This document shows positions 51,566 through 60,477 of a stretch of 64,000 bases of DNA, piece by piece. A program made the translations under genes and the position numbers. Position 1 is the first letter of the stretch. Each line of letters begins with the position of its first letter. The notes under the pieces are model-generated. The model was given only the letters and a program-made list of their open reading frames with translations. It made no database searches and was not told where the DNA came from. The stretch is from an uncultured Clostridia bacterium (lineage in GTDB: Bacteria > Bacillota > Clostridia > Oscillospirales > Acutalibacteraceae): the NCBI GenBank assembly GCA_947589415.1, contig CANQBP010000004.1:1-64000 (forward strand), read 5' to 3'.

Positions 51566-52267
51566 ATGAAACACGGTAAGAAATATGTTGAGGCTGTAAA
51601 GCTCATCGACAAAACAAAGGCTTATGACGCTAAAGAGGCTATTGATGTAGTACTTAAGACCGGTACGGCAAAATTTGATGAAACGGTTGAGCTTCATGTA
51701 AAGCTCGGTGTTGACTCACGTCATGCAGATCAGCAGGTAAGAGGAGCAATCGTTCTTCCTAACGGTACCGGCAAACAGGTAAGAGTTCTTGCTATATGCA
51801 AGGGTGATAATATTCAGAAGGCTCAAGAGGCAGGAGCTGAATATGTGGGAGCTGAAGAGTTTACTCAGAAGATCCAGAGCGAAGGTTGGATGGACTTTGA
51901 TGTACTCATCACAACGCCCGATATGATGGGTCTTGTGGGTCGTCTTGGTAAGGTACTCGGTCCGAGAGGACTTATGCCTAACCCCAAAGCAGGTACTGTA
52001 ACACCCGATATAGCTAAGGCTGTTAAGGAAGCTAAGGCAGGTAAGATTGAATACCGTCTTGATAAAACAAATATCATTCACTGCCCGATAGGAAAGGTTT
52101 CGTTTGGAACCGATAAGATAAGCGAAAACTTTGATGCGCTTATGGGGGCTATAATCAAGGCAAAACCGGCGGCTTCAAAGGGTCAGTATATCAGATCTTG
52201 TGCGCTCACAACAACGATGGGTCCGTCTGTAAAGATTAACCCGTCAAAAATCAACGGAGCAGTCTGA
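51566..52267 (+). CDS. rplA: 50S ribosomal protein L1
   Basis: AGGGAGG precedes the ATG. The 233-residue protein matches L1 along its length, with [19 protein letters not shown], the domain II stretch [20 protein letters not shown] followed by MPNPKAGT, and the C-terminal [14 protein letters not shown]1 builds the stalk on the E-site side and in many bacteria represses its own operon translationally. Confidence 0.97.
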   Translation: MKHGKKYVEAVKLIDKTKAYDAKEAIDVVLKTGTAKFDETVELHVKLGVDSRHADQQVRGAIVLPNGTGKQVRVLAICKGDNIQKAQEAGAEYVGAEEFTQKIQSEGWMDFDVLITTPDMMGLVGRLGKVLGPRGLMPNPKAGTVTPDIAKAVKEAKAGKIEYRLDKTNIIHCPIGKVSFGTDKISENFDALMGAIIKAKPAASKGQYIRSCALTTTMGPSVKINPSKINGAV

Positions 52268-52276
52268 TTAAAATAC

Positions 52277-52305
52277 TTGACATATCTGTTTGAATGTGCT
52301 AAAAT
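52277..52305 (+). promoter_or_regulatory. Promoter of the rplJ-rplL operon
   Basis: TTGACA, 17 bases and TAAAAT (52300-52305), just after the rplA stop. It allows separate control of L10-L7/L12 from the L10 leader. Confidence 0.72.
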
Positions 52306-52310
52306 AAATA

Positions 52311-52439
52311 TCGCTGTTGACCAAAGACAGCAGGTGCGTATTGCATAAAGGGTTTCCCGCCTGCCGAGGTGAGCGTATGATTTGATTTCATTATCAAGTG
52401 TGATTGTGCGCCCTCTCGGAAAACGGGAGGGCGCTTTTT
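52311..52439 (+). promoter_or_regulatory. Ribosomal protein L10 leader with terminator hairpin
   Basis: The 5' region contains the L10-leader-like core: CGCTGTTGACCAAAGACAGC around 52312, then GGTGCGTATTGCATAAAGGG and CCCGCCTGCCGAGGTGAG. This kink-turn-type element is the place where the L10-L12 complex binds. An 11-bp G/C-rich stem (52408-52418 with 52424-52434) followed by five T resembles an attenuator. Excess L10-L7/L12 would reduce expression. Confidence 0.8.
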
Positions 52440-52467
52440 GCGCCGGATTTCAAGGAGGTGAATTGTT

Positions 52468-53001
52468 TTGCCAAGTCAGAAGGTTTTGGAGCAGAAGCAG
52501 CAGATCGTTTCGGATCTTGCCGACAGGATCAAGGGTTCTATCGCAGGCGTTATCGTTTCCTATGAGGGAATAACTGTTGATGAGGACACAAAGCTCCGTA
52601 AAGATTTGCGTGAAGCAGGTGTAAAGTACACGGTAGTGAAAAATACCTTAATAAAACGTGCTGCCGAGAAGGCAGGACTTGCAGGTATTGATGAAGTTCT
52701 TAACGGTACTTCCGCAATAGCTACCAGTGATGAGGATTATGTGGCAGCAGCCCGTATTCTTCAGAAATTTGCAGACGGTCATAAGACGTTTGCCGTAAAG
52801 ACGGGCTATCTCGATAATGAGGTTATAAGTCTTGAGAAAATTCAAAGTCTTGCCAAGCTGCCGAGCAGAGAAGTACTTCTTGCTAATGTACTCGGTGCTT
52901 TCCAAGCTCCTATTGCTTCTTTCGCAAGAGCTGTACAAGCTATTGTCGATAAGGAGAATGGTGGGGAAGCAGCTCCCGCTGAAGCTGCGGCTGAAGCATA
53001 A
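52468..53001 (+). CDS. rplJ: 50S ribosomal protein L10
   Basis: The start is a TTG at 52468, with AAGGAGGTG eight bases before it; no ATG fits. The 177-residue protein has the L10 N-terminal half (EGITVDEDTKLRKDLREAGV) and KYTVVKNTLIKRAAEKAGL. Its C-terminal helix binds L7/L12 dimers. It ends in a short Ala/Glu-rich tail (GGEAAPAEAAAEA), as in many Clostridia. Confidence 0.96.
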   Translation: MPSQKVLEQKQQIVSDLADRIKGSIAGVIVSYEGITVDEDTKLRKDLREAGVKYTVVKNTLIKRAAEKAGLAGIDEVLNGTSAIATSDEDYVAAARILQKFADGHKTFAVKTGYLDNEVISLEKIQSLAKLPSREVLLANVLGAFQAPIASFARAVQAIVDKENGGEAAPAEAAAEA

Positions 53002-53040
53002 TTAAAGGAAACTTAATCTTAAATTTGGAGGTAAACTATC

Positions 53041-53415
53041 ATGGCATCAGAAAAGGTTACTAATATTGTTGAAGAATTGAAAGGTCTTACTGTTCTTGAG
53101 CTTTCAGAGCTTGTACACGCAGTAGAGGACGAGTTCGGCGTATCCGCAGCAGCAGCAGTTGCAGTTGCAGCTCCCGCAGAGGGTGCAGCAGCAGCTGAGG
53201 AAAAGACAGAGTTCGATGTTGTTCTCAAGTCTGCCGGCGCAGAGAAGATCAAGGTTATAAAGGTTGTTCGTGAAATTACAGGTCTTGGACTTAAAGATGC
53301 TAAGGCAGTTGTTGACGAAGCTCCCAAAACACTCAAGGAAGCTGTCAGCAAGGAAGATGCTGAAGCAATCAAAGCTAAATTGGAAGAGGTTGGAGCTGAA
53401 GTTGAGGTCAAGTAA
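53041..53415 (+). CDS. rplL: 50S ribosomal protein L7/L12
   Basis: The 124-residue protein has an N-terminal dimerisation part ([22 protein letters not shown]), an Ala-rich hinge (about 38-55) and the C-terminal factor-binding domain [20 protein letters not shown]. It ends [15 protein letters not shown] precedes the ATG. It forms the flexible stalk that recruits translation GTPases. Confidence 0.97.
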   Translation: MASEKVTNIVEELKGLTVLELSELVHAVEDEFGVSAAAAVAVAAPAEGAAAAEEKTEFDVVLKSAGAEKIKVIKVVREITGLGLKDAKAVVDEAPKTLKEAVSKEDAEAIKAKLEEVGAEVEVK

Positions 53416-53469
53416 TTTAGCGTTTGCTTGATTTTGGTTGAGGCATAAATTTCCATAGGAGGTGCAATC

Positions 53470-53658
53470 ATGGCAAAATGTGAAATTTGCAATAAGGGAG
53501 TTACCTTTGGAATTAGGGTTTCTCACTCACATAGACGCTCGAATAGAGCTTGGAAACCGAACGTAGTTAAGGTTAAGGCTATCGTGAACGGTACACCCAA
53601 GAGAATCAATGTATGCACCCGTTGTCTGCGTTCAGGCAAGGTTACAAGAGCAGTCTGA
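53470..53658 (+). CDS. rpmB: 50S ribosomal protein L28
   Basis: The 62-residue protein begins MAKCEICNKGVTFGIRVSHS with CxxC and continues with RSNRAWKPNVVKVKAIVNG and CTRCLRSGKVTRAV. The two CxxC pairs indicate the zinc-binding C+ form. GGAGG precedes the ATG. Its place after rplL is unusual compared with the common rpmB-alone arrangement. Confidence 0.96.
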   Translation: MAKCEICNKGVTFGIRVSHSHRRSNRAWKPNVVKVKAIVNGTPKRINVCTRCLRSGKVTRAV

Positions 53659-53683
53659 TTAAATTACATTTTATATGATTTTT

Positions 53684-53718
53684 AGAAAGTCCGATTTTTG
53701 TCGGGCTTTCTTTTTTTG
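53684..53718 (+). terminator. Terminator after rpmB
   Basis: An 11-bp stem with one G-U pair (53684-53694 with 53701-53711) is followed by a run of T residues. Confidence 0.88.
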
Positions 53719-53732
53719 CGTGATAAAAAAAC

Positions 53733-53756
53733 TGCGTCCGAATTTATTCGGACGCA
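53733..53756 (-). terminator. Terminator of the nfnBA-type operon
   Basis: A perfect 11-bp stem (53746-53756 with 53733-53743) is followed on the minus strand by TTTTTTT. It lies about 30 bases after the nfnB stop. Confidence 0.88.
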
Positions 53757-53784
53757 AGTATGATAATTGTTTAAATGTTCGGGT

Positions 53785-55185
53785 TTAATTTTTTTCTTTT
53801 ATATATTTGTCAATTGCTTTGGCGGCAGCCTTTCCCGCACCCATAGCAAGTATGACCGTAGCAGCACCTGTAACTGCATCACCGCCGGCATATACGCCTT
53901 CTCTTGTTGTGAGACCGTCATCGCCGTCTGTAACGATACAGCCGTGCTTATTTGTTTCAAGTCCCGGCGTAGTGCTTCTTATGAGGGGATTGGGACTTGT
54001 GCCGATCGACATGATCATTGTGTCAACATCAAGCACAAATTCACTTCCCTCTTTAACGACAGGACGCCTTCTGCCGCTTTCATCAGGTTCGCCAAGCTCC
54101 ATTTCAACACATTTCATGCCGCATACGTTTCCGTTTTCATCACCGAGTACCTCAACAGGGTTTGTCAGTGTCTTAAAGATAATGCCCTCTTCCTCAGCGT
54201 GTTCTACTTCTTCCTTACGTGCGGGAAGTTCCTGCATACCTCGGCGATATACTATATAAACCTCCTCAGCACCCATTCTTTTGGCAGAACGTGCAGCGTC
54301 CATAGCAACATTACCTCCGCCTACAACGGCAACTTTTTTGCTATGCTTAATCGGGGTTTTACTTCCCTCTTTGTATGCTTTCATAAGGTTTATTCTGGTA
54401 AGATATTCGTTTGCCGAATAAACACCCTTCAGACTTTCTCCGGGTATATTCATAAAACGCGGCAAACCGGCTCCGCTTCCTATATATACAGCCTCGTTGC
54501 CCATTTCAAAGAGTTCGTCTATGGTAAGCACTTTGCCGATGACCATATTTGTTTCGATATCCACACCGATAGCTTTTAGGTTATCAATTTCCTTTTGAAC
54601 AATAATTTTGGGAAGTCTGAATTCGGGTATGCCGTATACGAGTACACCGCCCGCAAGATGAAGAGCTTCATAGACAGTGACCTTATATCCGAGCTTTGCC
54701 AAATCACCCGCTGCCGTAAGACCGCTGGGGCCTGCACCGATAACAGCGACTTTATGACCGTTAGGCACGGGCATTTCGGGTTTTTCCGTGCAATGTTCAC
54801 GGTGGTAATCGGCAACGAACCTTTCAAGTCTGCCTATTCCGACAGGCTCTCCCTTTATGCCTCTTACACATTTTGACTCGCATTGTGTTTCCTGCGGGCA
54901 GACACGTCCGCACACGGCAGGAAGTGAGCTTGACTGCGATATAATCCGGTAAGCGCCCTCCATATCCTCATTGGCAACCCTTTCGATAAAAGCAGGTATG
55001 TCTATCTGTACCGGACAGGCTGTTCGGCAAGGCTTATTCTTACAGTTAAGACAGCGTTTTGCCTCGTTTACAGCCATTTCATAGGTATATCCGAGGGCAA
55101 CCTCGTTAAAATTGGTTCTTCTTATCTGCGGATCCTGTACAGGCATGGGGCATTTTTTGGGATCCATATTTTTTTGTATAGCCAT
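53785..55185 (-). CDS. nfnB: NfnB/GltD-type NADPH-dependent flavin oxidoreductase subunit
   Basis: The 466-residue protein has the N-terminal iron-sulfur module CLNCKNKPCRTACPVQIDIP and CGRVCPQETQCESKC (two 4Fe-4S sites). Then come two Rossmann folds, the FAD GxGxxG in VAVIGAGPSGLTAAGDLAKLG and the NADPH site VAVVGGGNVAMDAARSA. It closely resembles the large subunit of NADH-dependent ferredoxin:NADP oxidoreductase and the small subunit of glutamate synthase. The adjacent FAD/2Fe-2S partner and the lack of a GltB large subunit make the Nfn / sulfide-dehydrogenase type more likely. It would balance NADH, NADPH and ferredoxin by flavin-based bifurcation. Confidence 0.9.
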   Translation of the reverse strand: MAIQKNMDPKKCPMPVQDPQIRRTNFNEVALGYTYEMAVNEAKRCLNCKNKPCRTACPVQIDIPAFIERVANEDMEGAYRIISQSSSLPAVCGRVCPQETQCESKCVRGIKGEPVGIGRLERFVADYHREHCTEKPEMPVPNGHKVAVIGAGPSGLTAAGDLAKLGYKVTVYEALHLAGGVLVYGIPEFRLPKIIVQKEIDNLKAIGVDIETNMVIGKVLTIDELFEMGNEAVYIGSGAGLPRFMNIPGESLKGVYSANEYLTRINLMKAYKEGSKTPIKHSKKVAVVGGGNVAMDAARSAKRMGAEEVYIVYRRGMQELPARKEEVEHAEEEGIIFKTLTNPVEVLGDENGNVCGMKCVEMELGEPDESGRRRPVVKEGSEFVLDVDTMIMSIGTSPNPLIRSTTPGLETNKHGCIVTDGDDGLTTREGVYAGGDAVTGAATVILAMGAGKAAAKAIDKYIKEKN

Positions 55186-56030
55186 TATCCTTTGACCTCC
55201 TGTTTAAGCAGATTACATGATGCCTCACGGGCGTTTGTTTCAAAATCTTTGTACATTGCTCCTCTTCTCATTGCCTCGTCAAAATCGACAAGATGACCGT
55301 CAAAATCGGGGCCGTCAACACACGCAAATTTTGTTTCGCCGCCCACGGTAAGACGGCAGCCGCCGCACATACCCGTTCCGTCTATCATTATCGGGTTCAT
55401 GCTTACGATAGTTTTGATATTATACTTTTTTGTGAGATTGGAAACAAATTTCATCATAATGACAGGGCCTATTGCGATAACCTCATCATATTCGTTTCCG
55501 CTTTTTATAAGCTCCTCAAGTGCATTGGTAACAAGACCTTTTTCGCCGTAGCTTCCGTCATCTGTCATCATTTTAAGTACGGAACTTACCTCTTTAAATT
55601 CATCTTCAAGAATAACCAGATCCTTATTTCTAAAGCCGGTTATACTGTGTACTTCGCAGCCGAGTCCGTGCAGCTTTTTTGCAATAGGATAGGCTATGGC
55701 ACAACCTACTCCTCCACCTACAACGGCAACCTTTTTTAGTCCGTCGGTTTCGCTGGGTCTGCCGAGAGGGCCGACAAAATCATGCAGACAATCCCCTTCA
55801 TTCAGTGTGTTCAGCTCCATTGTTGCGCCTCCGACAATCTGAAAAATAATGGTAACAGTACCATTGTCCCTGTCAAAGTCGGCAATAGTAAGGGGAACAC
55901 GTTCGCTGTCCTCCTTGGCTCTGAAAATAATAAACTGTCCCGGTTCGGCTTTTGCAGCTATTAGCGGAGCTTCTATTTCCATGAGAGTCACTGTGGGATT
56001 AAGTTCTTTTTTTCTGACTATCTTATACAT
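55185..56030 (-). CDS. nfnA: NfnA-type FAD/2Fe-2S oxidoreductase subunit
   Basis: The 281-residue protein has a ferredoxin-reductase-like FAD domain (EPGQFIIFR) and an NAD-binding domain with VAVVGGGVGCAIAYPIAK. A C-terminal 2Fe-2S site has Cys in MCGGCRLTVGG and KFACVDG. Its stop overlaps the next start by one base, confirming the NfnAB pair. The same family is named sulfide dehydrogenase beta in archaea and appears in dihydroorotate dehydrogenase B. The electron partners are inferred from family. Confidence 0.9.
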   Translation of the reverse strand: MYKIVRKKELNPTVTLMEIEAPLIAAKAEPGQFIIFRAKEDSERVPLTIADFDRDNGTVTIIFQIVGGATMELNTLNEGDCLHDFVGPLGRPSETDGLKKVAVVGGGVGCAIAYPIAKKLHGLGCEVHSITGFRNKDLVILEDEFKEVSSVLKMMTDDGSYGEKGLVTNALEELIKSGNEYDEVIAIGPVIMMKFVSNLTKKYNIKTIVSMNPIMIDGTGMCGGCRLTVGGETKFACVDGPDFDGHLVDFDEAMRRGAMYKDFETNAREASCNLLKQEVKG

Positions 56031-56129
56031 ATACCGTAGTCCTTTCTTTCGATTTATAAAAAATGTCTTACAACTATCCGCACCGTAAAGATACTCAAAG
56101 GGTCAGAACATACGGTGCAAACCGACATA

Positions 56130-56158
56130 ATTATAACACATTTTCGACAAATATACAA
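56130..56158 (-). promoter_or_regulatory. Promoter of the nfnAB-type operon
   Basis: On the minus strand TTGTAT (56158-56153), 17 bases and TATAAT (56135-56130) lie 100 bases before the start. Confidence 0.68.
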
Positions 56159-56190
56159 TACTTATAAACAAACGACAGCGAAAATTTACA

Positions 56191-56236
56191 AAATTTACGA
56201 CGAAGGCGTAAATCGGTAAATTTTTTTATTTTTTTA
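56191..56236 (+). terminator. Orphan terminator-like hairpin
   Basis: AAATTTAC (56191-56198) pairs with GTAAATTT (56216-56223), with a long T-rich tail to 56236. There is no plus-strand gene just upstream. An alternative inner stem TTTACG/CGTAAA (56194-56199 with 56207-56212) competes. The rest of this 490-base gap is AT-rich with no gene seen. Confidence 0.4.
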
Positions 56237-56395
56237 AATGACTGTAACATATCGGCAGCGGTAGTCCGAGAAAATTAAAAACCCTGTAAGGCAAGCGGCG
56301 GCTAAAAAAATTTTGTTTTTTTTAATTCCTTTAATGCGGGGCATTAGCAGCGGCATCATTTCTGCTTACGGTACTAAAAAAATATTTTCTGACTC

Positions 56396-56424
56396 TTGAT
56401 GTATTTTTATAAACGTATTATAAT
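56396..56424 (+). promoter_or_regulatory. Promoter of the araC-type regulator and LRR gene
   Basis: TTGATG, 17 bases and TATAAT (56419-56424), about 100 bases before the start at 56527. Confidence 0.7.
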
Positions 56425-56526
56425 ACTACTGTATTAAAATTTATCGTTACATACACTTTTGTTAATATCCGTGAGAAATATTATTGTGTAATTCATTAAC
56501 TGTGCTGTGTATAAGGAGGACAGACC

Positions 56527-57420
56527 ATGCAGCTTGACGAGCTTGAATATCTGAAAGAAACAGGTCAGAAAGGCGATTTTTTGATGCCCTATACCGTTGT
56601 CAGAACGATTATGCCGGATTTTTTTACGACATACCCCATGCATTGGCATGATGAAATGGAGATAGTATATGTGGAGAGCGGAGAATTTGACGAATGTATT
56701 GATTTGGAAAATTACCATGTAAAGGCGGGGGATATCATTCTTATAAATCCGTGCCTTCTTCATTCATTTAAAAATTATGAAAACATAAGAACAAAGTTTA
56801 CGACCATAATTTTTAATATTAACATGATTACGGGAAACAGTACGGACGGGTGTTCCATAAAATACCTCACACCGTATCTTGACGGAATGTATATAAATCC
56901 CGTGGTTATTTCAAAGGAATCCCCGCACTACTGCGAATTGGAGTCAAGTATAAAAAATCTGGTAGATTTATTTGATAATAAAGAGGATTTTTTTGAATTG
57001 GGGATAAAATCCGAATTATACAAAATGTTTTTTATTCTGTTCAAATATTTTTTCTTTCCCGAACAGCATGAGCAGAATATAAAGGATAACACCACGAGGA
57101 ATATAAAAACAATATTGGATTATATTGATGAAAACTACATGAAATCAATCACAATAGATGAGCTTGCGGAATGTGTAAATTTGAGCAAGCATTATTTCAT
57201 GAGGTTTTTCAAAAAATATATGGGAATGACCTGTATAGAATATATAAACGATTATCGCCTTAGTATTGCTGCAAATCTTCTTATAACTACCGGTATGCAG
57301 GTGACGGAAATAGCGGAAAAAACGGGTATAACAAATCTTTCCTATTTTAACAGGATATTCAAAAAGAAATATAATATGACACCGAAGCAATATCGGTATA
57401 ACGTTGATAAATCACGGTAA
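56527..57420 (+). CDS. AraC-family transcriptional regulator with cupin domain
   Basis: AAGGAGGA precedes the ATG. The 297-residue protein has an N-terminal cupin sensor (about 20-140: MHWHDEMEIVYVESGEFDEC with VKAGDIILINPCLLHSF). Two helix-turn-helix motifs follow at the C-terminus (SITIDELAECVNLSKHYFMR and MQVTEIAEKTGITNLSYFNR). It is a typical sugar- or ligand-responsive activator. The next gene, a surface LRR protein, begins 15 bases after its stop, so the two are probably one operon. The ligand is unknown. Confidence 0.9.
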   Translation: MQLDELEYLKETGQKGDFLMPYTVVRTIMPDFFTTYPMHWHDEMEIVYVESGEFDECIDLENYHVKAGDIILINPCLLHSFKNYENIRTKFTTIIFNINMITGNSTDGCSIKYLTPYLDGMYINPVVISKESPHYCELESSIKNLVDLFDNKEDFFELGIKSELYKMFFILFKYFFFPEQHEQNIKDNTTRNIKTILDYIDENYMKSITIDELAECVNLSKHYFMRFFKKYMGMTCIEYINDYRLSIAANLLITTGMQVTEIAEKTGITNLSYFNRIFKKKYNMTPKQYRYNVDKSR

Positions 57421-57435
57421 AACGAGGAGGAAACC

Positions 57436-59259
57436 ATGAAAAGAAAAGCAGTAAAAATATTGACGGTAATGATTGCTGTTGTGTCCGTATGTTTGTTTTG
57501 CGTTACAGGAGCTGATGCGGCAAATATATCGGATAACGGAGATTTCAAATATCTGCTTTCGGAAGATGACAAAACTGCCGAGATAATAAGCTACGGGGGA
57601 AAGAGCCTTTATGTTTCCGTTCCCGAAAGCGTTGACGGATACAAGGTGGTATCTGTCGGAGCAGCAGCTTTTAGGAACAATGAAACCGTGAGGGAGCTTG
57701 AAATACCCGAAACCGTAAAAGAGATAAAGAATTGTGCTTTTCAAAATTGTAAGGCTTTGAAGAAAATACAGATACCCGCCTCTGTTTTAAAAATAGGAAA
57801 TTCGGCGTTTTCGGGGTGCGGACTTCTTAGTGATGTAAATATTGATGACGGACTGACGGAATTGGGAAATTATGCTTTTTCGGAATGTACGTCGCTTGAG
57901 GAGATTCACCTGCCGAACAGCCTTGACAGTATCGGTGACTATACTTTTCTTAACTGCACATCACTTTCAAATCCGTATATACCTAAATCATTGAGATATT
58001 TCGGCAAATATGCGCTTGAAAACACGAGCTGGATGAAGTCGCAGAAAGGGGAATTTGTTGTTGTCGGTGACGGAATACTTATCAAATATTCGGGTGACAG
58101 CGATGTTAAAAGTATTCCCGATAATGTAAAGGTGATAGGCAGCTATGCATTTGCAGGAAATAAGAAAATAAAGCAGATAATGCTGCCAAGCTCGGTATAT
58201 TCAATAGATATTTATGCATTTGATAACTGTACGGGACTAAAAAGTATTTATATCCCGTCATCGGTTGCACGTATAGGTGAGGGAGCATTCCACGGCTGTT
58301 CGAGTTTAAAAAAAGTTGAATTTCCTAACGGCATCAATACTATTGAAAAGTCAACATTTCGTGATTCGGGACTTGAAAGTTTTGAAATCCCCCCAAATGT
58401 TACCAATATTGACGAAGGTGCTTTTGAGGGTTGTTCGTCGCTGAAAGAAATCAAGATACCGAAGGGTGTTAAAAAAATAAGTGAAGATGCGTTCAGATAT
58501 TGCAGTGTGCTAAAAAGAGTCGTGTTTCCCGAAACCCTCAAGGAAATAGGTGAAAATGCCTTTGAGGAGTGCAACACACTTTTGCGGGCGGAATTCAACG
58601 GAGAAACAACATTGAAAGCCGGTGCTTTCAGCAGTTGCACGAACCTTTCGGCGGTTGTGTATTACAAAAATCCCGCCGAGCTTGACGACAATGCTTTTTC
58701 CGCATCTCCGAGGGTTGTAATATACAGTGACAATAATGTGTATTTGCAGGAATATGCTTCAAGAACGGGCAAACAAATTTCCAATATTAAAAATCTGCCC
58801 GTATATGACCCGAATGCGGAGCTGGTATCGGTAAACGGGGAAGAATATGTATTTTCGGCAGCATACACGGGAATAAGTTTTTGGATAATCTTTGTGGAGC
58901 TGATTCTTGTTTTAGCAACGAGTATTCTTATAAATCCCAAACGGCGAAAGAAACGTCGTAAGGGAGCAGCGCAGAAAAAGGCGGCTGCCGTCAATGATGA
59001 TGAGCCTGTCACATATGTAAAAGCACCGAGCAGAAGAAAAATGATGTCGGATACAAATGTCGGCAGCAGAGGACACACACCGAAAAAACGTCCGCCGCAT
59101 AAACCCGTGCAGAACAGACCGCCGCATAATAACTCCGTCAAAACCAGACCCGTGCAGAGCAGAACGGCTCAAAACAAACCGGTTCAAAAAAAACTGTCAG
59201 CCAACGCTAACACACGCAGCGATACAAAAACATTTGAAAGACCGCCGCACAAGCATTAA
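57436..59259 (+). CDS. BspA-like leucine-rich repeat membrane protein
   Basis: GGAGGAAA precedes the ATG. The 607-residue protein has a signal peptide (about 1-28) and about twelve LRR_5 (BspA/TpLRR) repeats between residues 60 and 440. The pattern is IGxxAFxxCxxLKxIxIPxSVxxI. A C-terminal transmembrane helix (about 480-502) follows. A basic Pro/His/Gln-rich tail of about 100 residues has repeated PPHK/PPHN and PVQ units and ends ERPPHKH. BspA-like proteins mediate adhesion or binding at the surface. The positively charged cytoplasmic tail is unusual for the family. Confidence 0.85.
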   Translation: MKRKAVKILTVMIAVVSVCLFCVTGADAANISDNGDFKYLLSEDDKTAEIISYGGKSLYVSVPESVDGYKVVSVGAAAFRNNETVRELEIPETVKEIKNCAFQNCKALKKIQIPASVLKIGNSAFSGCGLLSDVNIDDGLTELGNYAFSECTSLEEIHLPNSLDSIGDYTFLNCTSLSNPYIPKSLRYFGKYALENTSWMKSQKGEFVVVGDGILIKYSGDSDVKSIPDNVKVIGSYAFAGNKKIKQIMLPSSVYSIDIYAFDNCTGLKSIYIPSSVARIGEGAFHGCSSLKKVEFPNGINTIEKSTFRDSGLESFEIPPNVTNIDEGAFEGCSSLKEIKIPKGVKKISEDAFRYCSVLKRVVFPETLKEIGENAFEECNTLLRAEFNGETTLKAGAFSSCTNLSAVVYYKNPAELDDNAFSASPRVVIYSDNNVYLQEYASRTGKQISNIKNLPVYDPNAELVSVNGEEYVFSAAYTGISFWIIFVELILVLATSILINPKRRKKRRKGAAQKKAAAVNDDEPVTYVKAPSRRKMMSDTNVGSRGHTPKKRPPHKPVQNRPPHNNSVKTRPVQSRTAQNKPVQKKLSANANTRSDTKTFERPPHKH

Positions 59260-59261
59260 AA

Positions 59262-59296
59262 TATTGCGATCTCTTTTGGGGGATCGCATATTTTTT
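59262..59296 (+). terminator. Terminator after the LRR gene
   Basis: TGCGATC/GATCGCA (59265-59271 with 59282-59288) is followed by TATTTTTTG. Confidence 0.75.
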
Positions 59297-59353
59297 GTAT
59301 AATATTTTTTATAAAGGTCAAGAATATATACAAAATATATCGGAGAGCGTTTT

Positions 59354-60025
59354 ATGAAAAATATTATTACACTGAAAAATTTAAAAAGGGATTATATAAC
59401 TAAGGGTGAGGTTGTCCATGCCCTTTGCGGAATAACTCTTGATGTGGAGGACGGAGAATTTATTGCAGTTGTCGGTCGTTCGGGGTCGGGAAAATCTACT
59501 CTTATGAACATTCTCGGCTGCCTTGACAAACCGACTGACGGTGAGTATATACTTGACGGGATAAATATTTCCGCACTCGGAGAAAAACAGCTAACATATA
59601 TACGAAGTAATGTTATAGGATTTATTTTTCAGAGCTTTAACCTTATTCCCACGCTGACCGCACTTGAGAATGCGGAACTGCCTCTTTTGTATAGGGGAAT
59701 AGGAAAAAAAGAAAGGAAATTAAGGGCAGAATATTCTCTTGAAAGAGTCGGTCTGTCCGCACGGAAAAATCATCTTCCGTGTGAGCTTTCGGGCGGACAG
59801 CAGCAGAGAGTCGCCGTTGCACGGGCAATAGCGTCCGAGCCGAAGATACTGCTTGCGGACGAACCCACGGGAAGTCTTGATAAAAAGTCAGGCGAAGAAA
59901 TACTTGGGATTATAAAATCTTTGAATGATGACGGTGTAACGGTAATTATGATAACCCACGACAATTCGATAGCGCAGAGGGCTAAACGGTGTATAAAAAT
60001 AAGCGATGGAAAAATTATTCAATAA
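59354..60025 (+). CDS. Orphan MacB/LolD-type ABC ATPase
   Basis: The 223-residue single nucleotide-binding domain has Walker [11 protein letters not shown]-loop [12 protein letters not shown], signature [15 protein letters not shown], Walker B ILLADE, D-loop GSLD and H-loop ITHDNS. A permease gene is missing on both sides, unlike the ATPase at 16059 and 21232. It resembles those ATPases in architecture and could serve FtsX-type permeases encoded elsewhere, or energise the large permeases in this window. GGAGAG precedes the ATG. Confidence 0.87.
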   Translation: MKNIITLKNLKRDYITKGEVVHALCGITLDVEDGEFIAVVGRSGSGKSTLMNILGCLDKPTDGEYILDGINISALGEKQLTYIRSNVIGFIFQSFNLIPTLTALENAELPLLYRGIGKKERKLRAEYSLERVGLSARKNHLPCELSGGQQQRVAVARAIASEPKILLADEPTGSLDKKSGEEILGIIKSLNDDGVTVIMITHDNSIAQRAKRCIKISDGKIIQ

Positions 60026-60116
60026 AAAATTCGTATTTGTTGATATCATATAAGTATCAACATAATTATTCTAACAAATTTAACAAAATATTAACCAATT
60101 TTTTGCAAGTAAGATA

Positions 60117-60144
60117 TTGACAAAAGAAACGTATGTGTTATAAT
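60117..60144 (+). promoter_or_regulatory. Promoter of the small protein gene at 60195
   Basis: TTGACA, 16 bases and consensus TATAAT (60139-60144), about 50 bases before the start. Confidence 0.7.
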
Positions 60145-60194
60145 AAACTCAGCAGAGAAAATCTGCGTATCAATTTTTAAGGAGAGAGTTAGTT

Positions 60195-60446
60195 ATGGCA
60201 ATAGAATTACATGATGTAGAAGTACAGGAATTCCTCTCGGAGATTGACAATTGTGAGGGTGATGTTTTCCTTGTAACCGACGAGGGCGACCGTCTTAACC
60301 TCAAGAGTAAGCTGTGTCAGCTTATCGGTCTTACCAAGCTGATCGAGGGCGGTAAGATTTCTAATGCACATATTGAATGTCAAAAGCCTGATGATGAGTC
60401 AAAGCTGTTCAGATTTAATATTTTCGGCAAAAAGACAGAGGGATAA
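60195..60446 (+). CDS. Small acidic protein of unknown function
   Basis: The 83-residue soluble protein begins MAIELHDVEVQEFLSEIDNC and continues GDVFLVTDEGDRLNLKSKLCQ, with a helical middle and a beta C-terminus (FRFNIFGKKTEG). There is no signal or motif I recognise. GGAGAG precedes the ATG, and it has a near-perfect sigma-A promoter, so it is probably well expressed. The fold may be a small alpha/beta domain. It has two cysteines in the middle. Confidence 0.75.
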   Translation: MAIELHDVEVQEFLSEIDNCEGDVFLVTDEGDRLNLKSKLCQLIGLTKLIEGGKISNAHIECQKPDDESKLFRFNIFGKKTEG

Positions 60447-60477
60447 CCGTTTCGGCTGCGATCGGACATATTCTAAA

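Noticed and set aside
53767-54579. A 270-codon plus-strand open frame opposite nfnB
   Set aside because: It is antisense to conserved flavin and iron-sulfur motifs of the minus-strand gene, and has a Cys/Phe-rich nonsense composition and no ribosome site.
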